A stretch of 64,000 bases of DNA from Chitinophaga pinensis (lineage in GTDB: Bacteria > Bacteroidota > Bacteroidia > Chitinophagales > Chitinophagaceae), in contig CAMAXV010000006.1 in the NCBI GenBank assembly GCA_945862385.1, positions 62,001 through 126,000 of the forward strand. Reading direction: 5' to 3'. This document shows, in pieces, positions 7,394-17,046 of this stretch. The notes beneath the pieces are model-generated. The model was given only the letters and a program-made list of their open reading frames with translations, searched no databases and was not told the origin of the DNA. Each line of letters starts with the position of its first letter. Position 1 is the stretch's first letter. The position numbers and the translations under genes were made by a program.

Positions 7394-9895
7394 ATGTCTG
7401 TACTCACCAGGTTCGTAGCAATGGCTTTTTTGTTGCTGCCACTGAAAGAACTTAACGCACAAGGAAAGCTTCTCAGGGGATTTATCAAGGATGATCACGC
7501 TGATGAGGCTGTGCCGTTCGCAACCATATCTTTTGCAGGTACCCGTATAGCCAAGCTGAGCGACTCATCAGGAAAATTCACCTTTTCCTTTTCAAGGTGG
7601 CCCTCTGATACAATTCTGGTAACCTACGCCGGCTTCGAAGGCAATAAAATTGCGCTTGACACCAATATAGCTGTGATTGAAGTAGTTGTGCGCATGCAAA
7701 GGCAAAGGAAAGTAGAAGGTGTTGTTGTGAAAAGCAAGCTGAACAGGGGGCTCATCTTATGGCGCAAGATAGTTCGCAATAAACCCCTGCACGACAGGCG
7801 CAGGTTCTCCAGTTTCGGTTATGAGTTGTATAACAAAATGGAAATTGACCTCAACAATGTCAATGCCGAAAAAATGCGAAAAGGCATATTGCCACCGAAG
7901 CCATTTAAATTTATCCTGAATAATATAGATACAGTTTCTGAAGATAAACCCATTCTTCCCATCTACCTTATAGAAACGATTTCAGATTATTATGTACAGC
8001 AAGAACCGCACCGCACGAAAGAAATAGTAAAAGCCAGTAAATCAGTTGGACTCAAAAATGAAAGTATCAGTAAGTTTCTGGGAGGAACCTACCAGAATAT
8101 CAATGTATATAAAAACTTCATTTCCGTTCTCGACAAAGACTTTGTTAGTCCAATCAGCGACGATGGAGACCTTTATTACACCTACAAAGTTCCTGACACC
8201 CAATATATTGCAGGTAAACGATTCTTTCATTTGGTTTTTGAACCGAAAAGGAAAGGTAGCAACACTTTTTTTGGAGATGCCTGGATTGCCGACTCCAGCT
8301 TTGCAGTTCAAAAAATGAATCTGCAAGTTTCGGAGGCATCCAATATCAATTTCATCGAAAAACTCAGTCTGGTGCAGGAATACCAGCTGATCAAAGACAG
8401 CATCTGGTTTCTTTCCAAAGATAAATTCATTGCCAACATAAAACTAACCAGAAAAAACACACTCAGTTTCATTGGAAGAAAAACCACAACCTACAGCAAG
8501 ATAACCATCAACAATGATGAGCCGCCTGCAGGCATCAACAGTGAAATACTTGCAGATAAAAGAGTTGAGGTAATACAGCTGGCAGACAGTGCCCTTGAGA
8601 GAAAGGAAGCATACTGGATTGAAAACAGACATGAATCACTCAACAAGAATGAAAACAGTTTTTACCGGATGGCAGACACCCTGTTGAAAATGCCTGAATT
8701 CGACAGGTATTCTGAGTGGCTGAAGTTTATTGGCACCGGTTACAGACTTGTTGGGAATTATGAAATTGGTCCCTGGATGAACTGGATTAGCGGGAATATT
8801 CATGAAGGAATGCGTTTTCGCTTTGACCTGGGCACGAATTACAAATTTAACAGGAACGTATACCTTTCTTCTTATCTGGCTTACGGTACCAGGGATAGGC
8901 AATGGAAGGGAAAGGTGGAAGCACTTTTTATGCTGGGTAAAGACCCGAGAAGCAGCATACGGGTACTCCTCAAAAAAGACATGGATTATGGTCAAACTTA
9001 CTATGATGAAATTGGCTATGACAATCTTTTCGCACTTACTTCCAGAAAAGCTGCCGTACCCATCAAACTGATCAGCATCGAACAGCAAAAACTGGAATAC
9101 TTCAAGGAGTGGCGTTCCGGATTATCCATCACAGCAAATCTGCATAGAAAATTATACGACCCAATCAGAAACCTGCCATTCAAAACCGACTATACCAATG
9201 CTGATAACGCAGGAAATTTCAATGATTTTCAGTTCAATGCCAAAATACGTTTTGCATACCTGGAGCGCTTCCTGCAGGATGATTTTTTCAGAACAAGTCT
9301 TGGGAGCGACTACCCTGTAACTGAGCTCTATTTCACAAAAGGCATCAAGGGCGTTCTTAACAGTGGATACAGCTATACCAAGCTTACATTCAGCCTGAGT
9401 GATTACCTGAAAATTCCACCACTTGGTAATATTTATTATAATTTTTATGCTGGCAGAGTCAATGGCCGCTTACCCTATATGCTGCTGAATATAGCCCCGG
9501 GAAATGAAATTTACTATTACAATAAATACGCATTTAACCTGATGAACAGGTATGAATATATTTTTGACAGGTACTCTGGCTTAAATATCGAACATAACAT
9601 TGGCAGCGGTATTTTCAGGCTCTTACCACAAAACAAATTATTCAAATTCAGGCAGTTCTGGAATATCAAAATGTTATGGGGAAGTCTCAGTACAGAAAAC
9701 AGTACCCTTAACCTGAAAGGTGATTTTCCATTCACCAGTCTGAATGGGAAGACCTATATGGAACTGGGAACCGGAGTGGATAATATCCTGAGGTTTTTCA
9801 GGATTGATCTGGTCTGGCGAATGGCTCCGAAACCCTTACCAAGTGAAGGTTATAAACGCTTCGGCGTTTTTGGAAGCTTCCGATTCAGCTTCTGA
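7394..9895 (+). CDS. DUF5686 envelope protein with carboxypeptidase-like regulatory domain
   Basis: This 833-residue exported protein belongs to a Bacteroidota family of unknown function. After a signal peptide (about 1-23, ending LNAQ) comes a beta-sandwich of the carboxypeptidase D regulatory type at about 27-105 (GFIKDDHADEAVPFATI, SDSSGKFTFSF), the module that also heads SusC/RagA receptors. The remaining 700 residues are DUF5686, rich in alternating aromatic strands, and end in FGSFRFSF with a terminal Phe, as expected for an outer-membrane beta-barrel. It is monocistronic by position. Its stop overlaps the convergent aminotransferase gene by 11 bases. Confidence 0.85.
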   Translation: MSVLTRFVAMAFLLLPLKELNAQGKLLRGFIKDDHADEAVPFATISFAGTRIAKLSDSSGKFTFSFSRWPSDTILVTYAGFEGNKIALDTNIAVIEVVVRMQRQRKVEGVVVKSKLNRGLILWRKIVRNKPLHDRRRFSSFGYELYNKMEIDLNNVNAEKMRKGILPPKPFKFILNNIDTVSEDKPILPIYLIETISDYYVQQEPHRTKEIVKASKSVGLKNESISKFLGGTYQNINVYKNFISVLDKDFVSPISDDGDLYYTYKVPDTQYIAGKRFFHLVFEPKRKGSNTFFGDAWIADSSFAVQKMNLQVSEASNINFIEKLSLVQEYQLIKDSIWFLSKDKFIANIKLTRKNTLSFIGRKTTTYSKITINNDEPPAGINSEILADKRVEVIQLADSALERKEAYWIENRHESLNKNENSFYRMADTLLKMPEFDRYSEWLKFIGTGYRLVGNYEIGPWMNWISGNIHEGMRFRFDLGTNYKFNRNVYLSSYLAYGTRDRQWKGKVEALFMLGKDPRSSIRVLLKKDMDYGQTYYDEIGYDNLFALTSRKAAVPIKLISIEQQKLEYFKEWRSGLSITANLHRKLYDPIRNLPFKTDYTNADNAGNFNDFQFNAKIRFAYLERFLQDDFFRTSLGSDYPVTELYFTKGIKGVLNSGYSYTKLTFSLSDYLKIPPLGNIYYNFYAGRVNGRLPYMLLNIAPGNEIYYYNKYAFNLMNRYEYIFDRYSGLNIEHNIGSGIFRLLPQNKLFKFRQFWNIKMLWGSLSTENSTLNLKGDFPFTSLNGKTYMELGTGVDNILRFFRIDLVWRMAPKPLPSEGYKRFGVFGSFRFSF

Positions 9896-11072
9896 CATCA
9901 TCACAAACAGCCAGAATAACATCGCAGGCATGATTGATTTCCGCTTCAGTTATTATTAGTGGAGGTGCCAGCCTCATTGAAGCTGATGCGAAGAGAAACC
10001 AGTCTGTAAATACGCCTCTCGCAATACAGGTATCAATAACCAGCTTGTTCAGATCCCAGGAACCAAAATCAATAGCCATAAGCAATCCGGCTGAACGGAA
10101 ATCCTGAATCAGTGGGTGCTTCAGACGTTGCGCAAAAAGCTGCGCTTTTTGCGCAACGCCGTTTATCAGCTCTTCATCCAGCAGAAACTGAAATGCGGCC
10201 AATCCAGCTGCGCAGGAAACCGGATGCCCCCCAAATGTGGTTATATGTCCCAACACCGGATTATTCGTAAAGGCATTCATTCTTTCTGTACTGGAAATGA
10301 ATGCCCCAAGCGGCATTCCACCTCCCAGCGCTTTTCCAAGCAACAATATATCCGGAACAATACCAAACTGCTCAAAGGCAAATAAGGTTCCGGTTCTGCC
10401 CATCCCTGTTTGTATCTCATCCAGTATGAGCAAGGCCCCTGTTTCATCGCACCGCTCTCTGAGTGCCTTCATCCATTCAGTTGAAGGCACTTTCACCCCA
10501 CGCTCTGCTTGTATGGGCTCCGCTATCACACAGGCTGTATCCAAGTCGATTTTCTCCAGTTCCCTGCTATTATTGTGTTCCAGATGAACCACACCTGGTA
10601 ATAATGGTCTGAATGCATTTCGCCAGTATTCATCGCCCATGACACTCAATGCGCCCTGGGTGGATCCATGATAGGAGTCCTTGAATCCAACAATTTTTGT
10701 TCGCCCAGTCAGCCGTTTTGCGAGCTTCATAGCTCCTTCTGTGGCTTCAGTGCCGGAATTAGTAAAAAAAACAGATTGTAAGTTCTCAGGTAAATATGAT
10801 GCCATCCTGGCTGCATACTGCACCTGTGGAGAAGAAATCAATTCTCCGTAAACCATCAGGTGCATGTATTGTTCTGACTGCTTTTTGACCGCTTCTATCA
10901 CCATCGGATTACCATGACCTACATTGCACACACTGATGCCACTGATCAGGTCAAGGTATCCCTTACCTGCTTTATCCCACATCATACAACCTGATGCCTT
11001 TACAATTTCCAGAGCAAGTGGTGCTTCAGAAGTCTGGGCAACATGTCTCAAAAAAAGTTCACGCTGATTCAT
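9885..11072 (-). CDS. Class III aminotransferase (PLP), acetylornithine/ornithine aminotransferase-like
   Basis: This is a fold-type I PLP enzyme of 395 residues that moves an amino group from an omega-amine or amino acid. Markers: FFTNSGTEATEGAMKLAKR (cofactor phosphate loop), LLILDEIQTGMGRTG (the Asp that binds the pyridine nitrogen) and LLLGKALGGGMPLGAF with the Schiff-base Lys. The exact substrate cannot be read; no arginine genes are adjacent, so argD is not assigned. The start may be ATG 11072 or GTG 11075. A 7/8 -7 box (GAACTTTG, 11078-11085) ends five bases before the ATG. Confidence 0.88.
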   Translation of the reverse strand: MNQRELFLRHVAQTSEAPLALEIVKASGCMMWDKAGKGYLDLISGISVCNVGHGNPMVIEAVKKQSEQYMHLMVYGELISSPQVQYAARMASYLPENLQSVFFTNSGTEATEGAMKLAKRLTGRTKIVGFKDSYHGSTQGALSVMGDEYWRNAFRPLLPGVVHLEHNNSRELEKIDLDTACVIAEPIQAERGVKVPSTEWMKALRERCDETGALLILDEIQTGMGRTGTLFAFEQFGIVPDILLLGKALGGGMPLGAFISSTERMNAFTNNPVLGHITTFGGHPVSCAAGLAAFQFLLDEELINGVAQKAQLFAQRLKHPLIQDFRSAGLLMAIDFGSWDLNKLVIDTCIARGVFTDWFLFASASMRLAPPLIITEAEINHACDVILAVCDDVRS

Positions 11073-11077
11073 CACTG

Positions 11078-11085
11078 CAAAGTTC
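11078..11085 (-). promoter_or_regulatory. Imperfect -7 box for the aminotransferase gene
   Basis: GAACTTTG matches TAnnTTTG at all positions but the first, five bases before the ATG at 11072. Confidence 0.3.
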
Positions 11086-11115
11086 CGCTTTATGCAATAA
11101 CTTCATGAAAAAAAT

Positions 11116-11628
11116 ATGCCCGTCATTCTCCCGGTTAAAGGCGTCCACCCAACTATTCCTGATGATGCATTCATTGCTCCCAACGCAACTATCGTAGGAG
11201 ACGTAGTAATGGGCTCATCCTGCAGTATCTGGTTTAATGCCATTGTTAGGGGTGATGTGAATGCCATTCGTATGGGTGATAAAGTAAATATACAGGACAA
11301 TGCCGTTATCCATTGTACTTATGAGAAATACGCAACAACTATTGGCAACAATGTTAGCATTGGACATTCAGCGATTGTTCATGGCTGTACAGTGGAAGAT
11401 AATGTGCTTATTGGTATGGGTGCAATTGTAATGGACAGGGCAGTAGTTGGCAGTAACTCAATTGTTGCAGCAGGTGCTGTTGTGCTCGAAGGAACGGTAA
11501 TTCCTCCGGGGTCTATATATGCAGGAGTACCCGCCAAAAAAGTAAAAGATATTTCACCGGAAAAAGTAAGCGGGGAAATTGAAAGGATTGCCAACAATTA
11601 TACACTTTACAGCAGCTGGTTCAAATAA
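11116..11628 (+). CDS. Gamma-type carbonic anhydrase-like hexapeptide protein
   Basis: This 170-residue protein is built of left-handed beta-helix hexapeptide repeats (IAPNATIVGDVVMG, VNIQDNAVIH and so on). The three zinc-ligand histidines of gamma carbonic anhydrases appear to be present: His66, His84 and His89 in VIHC, IGHS and IVHG. It is of the YrdA/PaaY group, whose members hydrate CO2 or have unclear roles. It is divergent from the aminotransferase gene by 43 bases. Its stop lies 3 bases from the stop of rsgA, leaving no room for a terminator. Confidence 0.9.
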   Translation: MPVILPVKGVHPTIPDDAFIAPNATIVGDVVMGSSCSIWFNAIVRGDVNAIRMGDKVNIQDNAVIHCTYEKYATTIGNNVSIGHSAIVHGCTVEDNVLIGMGAIVMDRAVVGSNSIVAAGAVVLEGTVIPPGSIYAGVPAKKVKDISPEKVSGEIERIANNYTLYSSWFK

Positions 11629-11631
11629 TTT

Positions 11632-12558
11632 TCACCAGACCTTTCCCCTGATACTGTCTAAAATTGAACAGTAGCTGACATACCTTTCTTCATGAATTTT
11701 TCCTTGCACTACAGCGTTTTTAATGGCACAACCCGGCTCATTGAAGTGCATACAGTTGTTGAACTGGCAGTCATTCAGCAAGGCCCTCATTTCAGGAAAA
11801 TAATGAGATAACTCAGTTTTTTCAATATCCGCAATGTCAAATTCCCGCATACCGGGTGTATCAATAAGTCTGCCTCCACCGGGTAAGTCATACATCTCTG
11901 CGAAAGTAGTGGTATGCATGCCTTTCCCACTCCAGTTACTGACCTCACTGGTTCGGATATTGGCATCTTCTAGTATTTCATTGATTAAACTCGACTTGCC
12001 TACACCCGAATGTCCGCTTATCAGTGTCACCCTATTTTGCAATACCGCTTTTAACGTACCCAGACTTTCAAACTGTTTTATTGAAGTTAGCAAAACAGTA
12101 TAGCCTATTGCTTCATACATGTTTTTCCTATCTGTATACAACACCATATCTGCTTCATCATAAATATCCGCTTTATTGAATGCTATGACCGCAGGAATAT
12201 GAAAGGCTTCACAGGTGACCAGAAACCTGTCTATGAACCCAACTGATGTCCTGGGATCACGGAGTGTAGCCACCAGTAGCGACTGATCAAGGTTGGAAGC
12301 TATGATGTGGTGTAGCCTTCTGTTTGCAGGCGATACCCTGTTCACATAATTCCTCCGGGGGGAAAGCTCATGAATCATCACCCTGTTTTCTGCTTCATCC
12401 TCCATCTCAAAGGCCACTGCATCACCTACGGCAATGGGATTGGTAGACCGGATTCCATCGATTTTAAACCGGCCTTTCAACCTGGCATTGTAGAAGTGTC
12501 CGTCCTCCGATTTAACCACATACCAGCTTCCGGTCGATTTATATATTACGCCTCTCAT
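11632..12558 (-). CDS. rsgA: Ribosome small subunit GTPase RsgA
   Basis: RsgA checks late 30S assembly and releases RbfA on GTP hydrolysis (rbfA is at 48.7 kb). The 308 residues show an OB-fold N-terminus (about 1-70), then a circularly permuted GTPase with the motif order FNKAD (G4), GHSGVGKSSLIN (G1) and DTPG (G3). A C-terminal zinc knuckle follows, with CQFNNCMHFNEPGC. It overlaps nadE by 4 bases (ATGA), so translation of the two is probably coupled. Confidence 0.96.
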   Translation of the reverse strand: MRGVIYKSTGSWYVVKSEDGHFYNARLKGRFKIDGIRSTNPIAVGDAVAFEMEDEAENRVMIHELSPRRNYVNRVSPANRRLHHIIASNLDQSLLVATLRDPRTSVGFIDRFLVTCEAFHIPAVIAFNKADIYDEADMVLYTDRKNMYEAIGYTVLLTSIKQFESLGTLKAVLQNRVTLISGHSGVGKSSLINEILEDANIRTSEVSNWSGKGMHTTTFAEMYDLPGGGRLIDTPGMREFDIADIEKTELSHYFPEMRALLNDCQFNNCMHFNEPGCAIKNAVVQGKIHEERYVSYCSILDSIRGKVW

Positions 12559-14267
12559 GACAGGTATTTTGCCACAATGGGGATTCTCCTGCCTGTACCA
12601 AAAGATTTGGTACTCACCCTTATAACCGGACAGAACTGGTTCCGCTTGTATTCATTAACATTAACCATTTTTAATACCCGGTTTACGAGTGCAACATCAG
12701 CACCAAGTTCAATAATTTGAGCCGGCCCCATCCTGCGTTCAATGTAGAGATAAAGAATCCTGTCCAGGAGTTCATAATCAGGCAGGCTGTCACTATCCTT
12801 TTGATTCGGCCTGAGCTCGGCAGAAGGTGCTTTTGTAAGGATATTACCCGGTATAAGCTCTCCATTCAGATTTAAAAACCTGGCTAAAGCAAATACCTGT
12901 GTTTTGTATAAATCACCCAATATACTCAGTCCGCCCGCCATATCCCCATAAAGCGTTCCATACCCTGTAGCAAGCTCACTTTTATTGGATGTATTGAGCA
13001 ACACATGTCCAAATTTATTGGCCACAGACATGAGGATGTTCCCCCTGCTTCTGCTCTGCAAATTTTCTTCAGCCAGTCCGAATGAAGTTCCCTCAAAAAG
13101 TGGAGAAAGTGTATTTAAAAACGTATCATAAACCGCTTCAATGGGGATGATATGATATGGATTCCCAAGATGCTCACTGAGCTTTACTGCATCGTCAACA
13201 GAATGACTACTCGAAAAACCTGATGGCATCAGCAATGCCGTTACATTATCCTTACCCAGCGCCTCTACCGCAAGTGTTAACACAACAGCTGAATCTATAC
13301 CGCCGCTGCTTCCAAGAATGGCTTTTTTAAAACCCATCTTGGAAAAATAATCAGAGATACCCAGCTTCAGTGCCTCCTTTATTTGCGCCATATTGGATTC
13401 TCCAGTCAGGTACTGCATAATACTGTCGGGGTCATTGGCCCTTGTCACGCGCATCTCTTGATTGAGCAGCAGATAATCTGCTTTGCCCTTCGGGAAAGAA
13501 GGCCTGATCAATTCATCAACATCAACAAGGCTGTAATCCTCACTGAAAAAATCAAGTGTGTTGGCTATTTCTCCGTTCACATTACAAGCCATGCTGCCGC
13601 CATCAAAAACAATTTCGGTCTGAGCACCCACAGCATTACAATAAATCATGGGGACTTTGTATTTCTCTACATTCCGCCTTACCACCTCTGCCCGGTCCTT
13701 ATCGTGATCATAATCAAAAGGTGAAGCGGAAATATTAATCATAAGGTCTGGCCCCTGCTGAATAAGCTGGTCCATGGGGCATATCCGGTATAACGGATTA
13801 TCTCCCAGGTTCCAGATATCTTCACAAATCGTCAGTGCAATTTTTATTCCCCGGAATTGGATAACCCTCCAGTTGCTGGCAGGTTCGAAATAACGGTATT
13901 CATCAAAAACATCGTAGTTGGGAAGCAGGGTCTTGAAAGCCTGTCCGTAAACCTCCCCCTGATAAAGCAGCAATGCTGCGTTTAAAAGGTCTTTCCCTGC
14001 TGCATCAGGATTCCTGACCGGACTCCCAACAATAACCCCCAGATTGTCTGCTGCAGCTGCAAGCTCCTGGACGGTTTTCTCACATTGCTCAATAAAATCG
14101 GTGAACTCCAGCAGGTCTCTCGGGGGATAACCGCAGACAGAAAGCTCTGAAAAAACAACGAGATCTGCACCCTGGTCTTTGGCTTTTGCAATAGCATCCA
14201 GCATCTTTGCCTTGTTAGACTCGAAATTTCCAATGTGATAATTCTGCTGCGCAATGAGGACCTTCAT
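12555..14267 (-). CDS. nadE: Glutamine-hydrolysing NAD+ synthase
   Basis: NadE converts nicotinate adenine dinucleotide to NAD+, using ammonia channelled from glutamine. The 570 residues hold an N-terminal nitrilase-type glutaminase (Glu in VFSELSVCGYPP, Lys in KTLLPNYDVF, Cys in ICEDIW) and a C-terminal synthetase with the pyrophosphatase loop GSSGGIDSAVV. The frame runs upstream to 14528, but MKVLIAQQNYHIGNF is the family start. An imperfect box (CAATTTTG, 14272-14279) ends 4 nt before that ATG. It is followed by rsgA in an overlapping operon. nadC, for an earlier step of the pathway, is at 62.1 kb. Confidence 0.96.
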   Translation of the reverse strand: MKVLIAQQNYHIGNFESNKAKMLDAIAKAKDQGADLVVFSELSVCGYPPRDLLEFTDFIEQCEKTVQELAAAADNLGVIVGSPVRNPDAAGKDLLNAALLLYQGEVYGQAFKTLLPNYDVFDEYRYFEPASNWRVIQFRGIKIALTICEDIWNLGDNPLYRICPMDQLIQQGPDLMINISASPFDYDHDKDRAEVVRRNVEKYKVPMIYCNAVGAQTEIVFDGGSMACNVNGEIANTLDFFSEDYSLVDVDELIRPSFPKGKADYLLLNQEMRVTRANDPDSIMQYLTGESNMAQIKEALKLGISDYFSKMGFKKAILGSSGGIDSAVVLTLAVEALGKDNVTALLMPSGFSSSHSVDDAVKLSEHLGNPYHIIPIEAVYDTFLNTLSPLFEGTSFGLAEENLQSRSRGNILMSVANKFGHVLLNTSNKSELATGYGTLYGDMAGGLSILGDLYKTQVFALARFLNLNGELIPGNILTKAPSAELRPNQKDSDSLPDYELLDRILYLYIERRMGPAQIIELGADVALVNRVLKMVNVNEYKRNQFCPVIRVSTKSFGTGRRIPIVAKYLS

Positions 14268-14271
14268 GCAA

Positions 14272-14279
14272 CAAAATTG
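14272..14279 (-). promoter_or_regulatory. Imperfect -7 box for nadE
   Basis: CAATTTTG differs from TAnnTTTG only at the first base. It sits four bases (TTGC) before the nadE ATG. Confidence 0.35.
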
Positions 14280-14341
14280 GGGAATAAAGATGAAACTTAA
14301 TGAAAAACAAAATGTAATTCCAGGTATAGGCAGCTTTGTTT

Positions 14342-14349
14342 TAAATTTG
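14342..14349 (+). promoter_or_regulatory. -7 box for gldB
   Basis: TAAATTTG is an exact match 18 nt ahead of the ATG at 14368. It rules out the longer in-frame start at 14254 for a transcript made from here. Confidence 0.55.
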
Positions 14350-14367
14350 AAGTCCAATAAAATCAAT

Positions 14368-15426
14368 ATGAAACGCGGAACATCAGCAAAATTTTTCATT
14401 GCATTTTTAGGTATGGTTATAATCTGCCATTCGTGTAAGGAAGGTCCTGATAAACCCGATGTTTCCGGTATAAACATCAAACTTGATGTGAAACGGTTTG
14501 AGAAGGAGTTTTTCTCCTTGGACACCAATAATCTCGATCAGGGTTTCGAAGTGCTCCGATCTTCTGAATACCATAATTTTCTCATGGATTTTACAGGCAG
14601 GCTACTGGGGCTTAACGGAATTGATACGGCTAAATGGGACATGCTAATTAAACAGTTTATACGGGAATACAAACCCATATATGACTCCACGGTGGTATTG
14701 GACAAAGAAGTGGAAAAAGCTGCACAGGATGTAAAACTGGCATTACGTTACGTCAAATATTATTTCCCGAAATACAAACTACCTGAGCAGTTTATCACAT
14801 TTGTGGGTCCGATAGATGCTTTTGCTTATGGAGCAACTGGCGGATCTGGTGAAATCATCACGAATTTTGCCATTTGCGCGGGGTTACAACTCCACCTGGG
14901 CAGTAACTCGATGGTCTATAAAAGTCAGGCTGGCCAGGAGCTGTACCCGGAATATATTTCACAAAGGTTCACAACAGATTATATTGTTGTCAACAGTATT
15001 AAAACGATTATTGATGACATTCATCCATCATTGCAACCTGGAGCTAAAATGATCGATATCATTGCTGATCATGGAAAACGCATGTACCTGTTAGACCTTA
15101 TCCTGCCTGACACAAAAGAAACATTGAAGTTGGGCTATACCGAGGCACAGCTCAAGGGTTGCAAGGAGTCGGAAGGATTTATTTGGAACTACTTTACTGA
15201 GAACAATCTTCTTTTTGAAACAGACCTGTTGAAAACACGTTCTTTCCTGAATGATGGACCAACAACGCCAGAGTTCGGACTGGGTTCACCAGGTTTTATT
15301 TCCCTTTTCACCGGCAGAGAACTTATTCGCGCTTACATGAAAAAAAATCCAAAGACAACAATTGATGAATTGCTGGCTTTGGATGGTCAGAAAATATTAA
15401 CAGGTTCGGGATATAAACCCAGGTAA
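14368..15426 (+). CDS. gldB: Gliding motility lipoprotein GldB
   Basis: GldB is an envelope lipoprotein first tied to gliding in Flavobacterium, where it supports the type IX secretion machinery. The 352 residues begin with a lipoprotein-type signal (MKRGTSAKFFIAFLGMVIIC, then Cys23) and continue with family text: DVKRFEKEFFSLDTNN, AFAYGATGGSGEIITNF and PGAKMIDIIADHGKRMY. The start at 14368 places the signal peptide at the N-terminus; the frame is open from 14254. In Flavobacterium gldC follows gldB; here the next gene is a convergent desaturase, one base away. A T9SS substrate lies in this window at 21.3 kb. Confidence 0.88.
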   Translation: MKRGTSAKFFIAFLGMVIICHSCKEGPDKPDVSGINIKLDVKRFEKEFFSLDTNNLDQGFEVLRSSEYHNFLMDFTGRLLGLNGIDTAKWDMLIKQFIREYKPIYDSTVVLDKEVEKAAQDVKLALRYVKYYFPKYKLPEQFITFVGPIDAFAYGATGGSGEIITNFAICAGLQLHLGSNSMVYKSQAGQELYPEYISQRFTTDYIVVNSIKTIIDDIHPSLQPGAKMIDIIADHGKRMYLLDLILPDTKETLKLGYTEAQLKGCKESEGFIWNYFTENNLLFETDLLKTRSFLNDGPTTPEFGLGSPGFISLFTGRELIRAYMKKNPKTTIDELLALDGQKILTGSGYKPR

Positions 15427-15427
15427 A

Positions 15428-16498
15428 TTAAGGTCGCTGCCCCATCTGATGCATAAAGCGAACATGAGATGCGATTGCTGCCCTTGTTGAGGGGAAATAA
15501 ATGTAGTTGAGTTCAAATTGCTCACATGTTTCACGTACAATCCTGCTGATGGCCGGATAGTGGATATGACTTATTCTTGGGAAGAGGTGATGCTCAATCT
15601 GGTAGTTCAAACCGCCCACAAACCAGGTTACCAGCTTATTTGAAAAAGCAAAGTTTGCAGTAGTTTTGACCTGATGTATCGCCCATTCGTTTTCAATTTT
15701 TACAGGATCAACACCGGCTGATTCAAACTCAGCATGTTCCACAACATGTGCCAGCTGAAATACGAGCGCAAGCGTCAAGCCCAGTGTACCCTGACTAATC
15801 ACAAAACCTACCAGCCAGCCCTGCCAGCCAAGTAGCATTATCGGCAGCACAATATAAAATGCGATAAAAAACAATTTACCTCCCCAGAATATAACATGAT
15901 CCGTAATCGTCATTTTTTTCAAAGGGGTAGTATATATCTTCTTTGAGAAATACTTGATGTAGTCCATGAAAAACATAAACAGGGATGTAAATCCGTAAAG
16001 GATAAACATGTACGCACTCTGAAATTTGTGCATGGGCTTCCAGGGCTGTGAACTGCACTGACGCATGAAAGGCATGTTGTTGATATCGTCATCCACACCA
16101 TCCACATTCGTATAGGTATGGTGGATGATATTATGCTTCAGTTTCCACATGAATGCGTTACCGCCAAGGAAATTATTGGTGAGACCGAATATCTCATTTA
16201 CCCAGCCTTTTGTCGAGAAGCTTCCATGACAGGCATCATGCATCACATTGAATCCAATAGCAGCCATATTCAGTCCAAATATAAACCACAGGAAAGTTGA
16301 CAGCGCCCAGTGCATATCCAACATCATCAGTGCCGTATAAATACCAACGGCTCCAGGGATAAGAATCATGGTCTTACCATAAAGCCTCCAGTTACCTGTT
16401 TTTTGTAGATTATTACGCTCAAAATAGGCATCTACCTCAGCTTTCAGTGCGTTGAAGAATACCTTGTTTTTGTTGTTGAAAGTTACTTTGTACCCCAT
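15428..16498 (-). CDS. Membrane fatty acid desaturase, front-end type
   Basis: This is a di-iron membrane desaturase of 356 residues that introduces a double bond into an acyl chain. Three histidine boxes are present: HDACH (87-91), HNIIHH (122-127) and QIEHH near residue 300. The Gln in the third box is typical of front-end (delta-5/6-like) enzymes, but the N-terminal cytochrome b5 domain that many of those have is missing, so another electron donor is needed. Membrane segments flank the boxes. An imperfect -7 box (TAACTTTA) lies at about 16529-16536. Confidence 0.9.
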   Translation of the reverse strand: MGYKVTFNNKNKVFFNALKAEVDAYFERNNLQKTGNWRLYGKTMILIPGAVGIYTALMMLDMHWALSTFLWFIFGLNMAAIGFNVMHDACHGSFSTKGWVNEIFGLTNNFLGGNAFMWKLKHNIIHHTYTNVDGVDDDINNMPFMRQCSSQPWKPMHKFQSAYMFILYGFTSLFMFFMDYIKYFSKKIYTTPLKKMTITDHVIFWGGKLFFIAFYIVLPIMLLGWQGWLVGFVISQGTLGLTLALVFQLAHVVEHAEFESAGVDPVKIENEWAIHQVKTTANFAFSNKLVTWFVGGLNYQIEHHLFPRISHIHYPAISRIVRETCEQFELNYIYFPSTRAAIASHVRFMHQMGQRP

Positions 16499-16557
16499 TT
16501 TTCAGTGCCTTTTCTTTATGAAGACATGTAAAGTTACATCATGCTGCAATAGAAAGG

Positions 16558-16944
16558 TCAATTTCTTTTAAATGGAGCCTCCATCTGGAAAACAGGTATT
16601 TTAACAGAAAACTGCTCCCTGCTGTGTACATTCACCATCAGATATGTACCGAACATTTGTCCGATTTCAGACTTCAGGTTACAACCTGAAATATATTGAT
16701 ACTGTGATTGTGGCGCAATGACAGGCTGAACACCTATCACACCTTCTCCTTCCACTTCACGTTGCTCAGTGTTACTGTCCTGAATAAACCAGTGTCTTCT
16801 CAGCAGCTGAACCGGGAAACTGTTGTTATTCTCAATGGTAACCCGATAGGCAAACATATACTCCTGCTGAACCGGATTCGAATAATCAGGCTGGTAGAAT
16901 TGCTCCACAATAACTTTGATGCCCTCAGTGATTTTTGAAACCAT
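16558..16944 (-). CDS. apaG: ApaG family protein (DUF525)
   Basis: This 128-residue single-domain beta-sandwich protein has the ApaG signature: FAYRVTIENNNSFPVQLLRRHWFI, VEGEGVIGVQPVIAP and GTYLMVNV. The family has been linked to cobalt/magnesium resistance and diadenosine phosphates, but its biochemistry is unsettled. The frame is open to 16962, but a perfect -7 box covers 16960-16967, so the ATG at 16944 is the start. It probably forms a single-gene transcript. Confidence 0.93.
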   Translation of the reverse strand: MVSKITEGIKVIVEQFYQPDYSNPVQQEYMFAYRVTIENNNSFPVQLLRRHWFIQDSNTEQREVEGEGVIGVQPVIAPQSQYQYISGCNLKSEIGQMFGTYLMVNVHSREQFSVKIPVFQMEAPFKRN

Positions 16945-16959
16945 ATAGAAGGATTTATT

Positions 16960-16967
16960 CAAATATA
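16960..16967 (-). promoter_or_regulatory. -7 box for apaG
   Basis: TATATTTG is an exact match, 15 nt ahead of the ATG at 16944. Confidence 0.6.
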
Positions 16968-17046
16968 AAAATTATCCGTTTCAATGACAAGACGATAATT
17001 TTCGTAAATTGAATCATAAACAATTCAACAAACTAACAGACAGGAT

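Noticed and set aside
14268-14528. N-terminal extension of nadE up to 14528
   Set aside because: The extra 87 residues lie across the gldB start region on the other strand and do not resemble NadE; the family starts at MKVLIAQQ.
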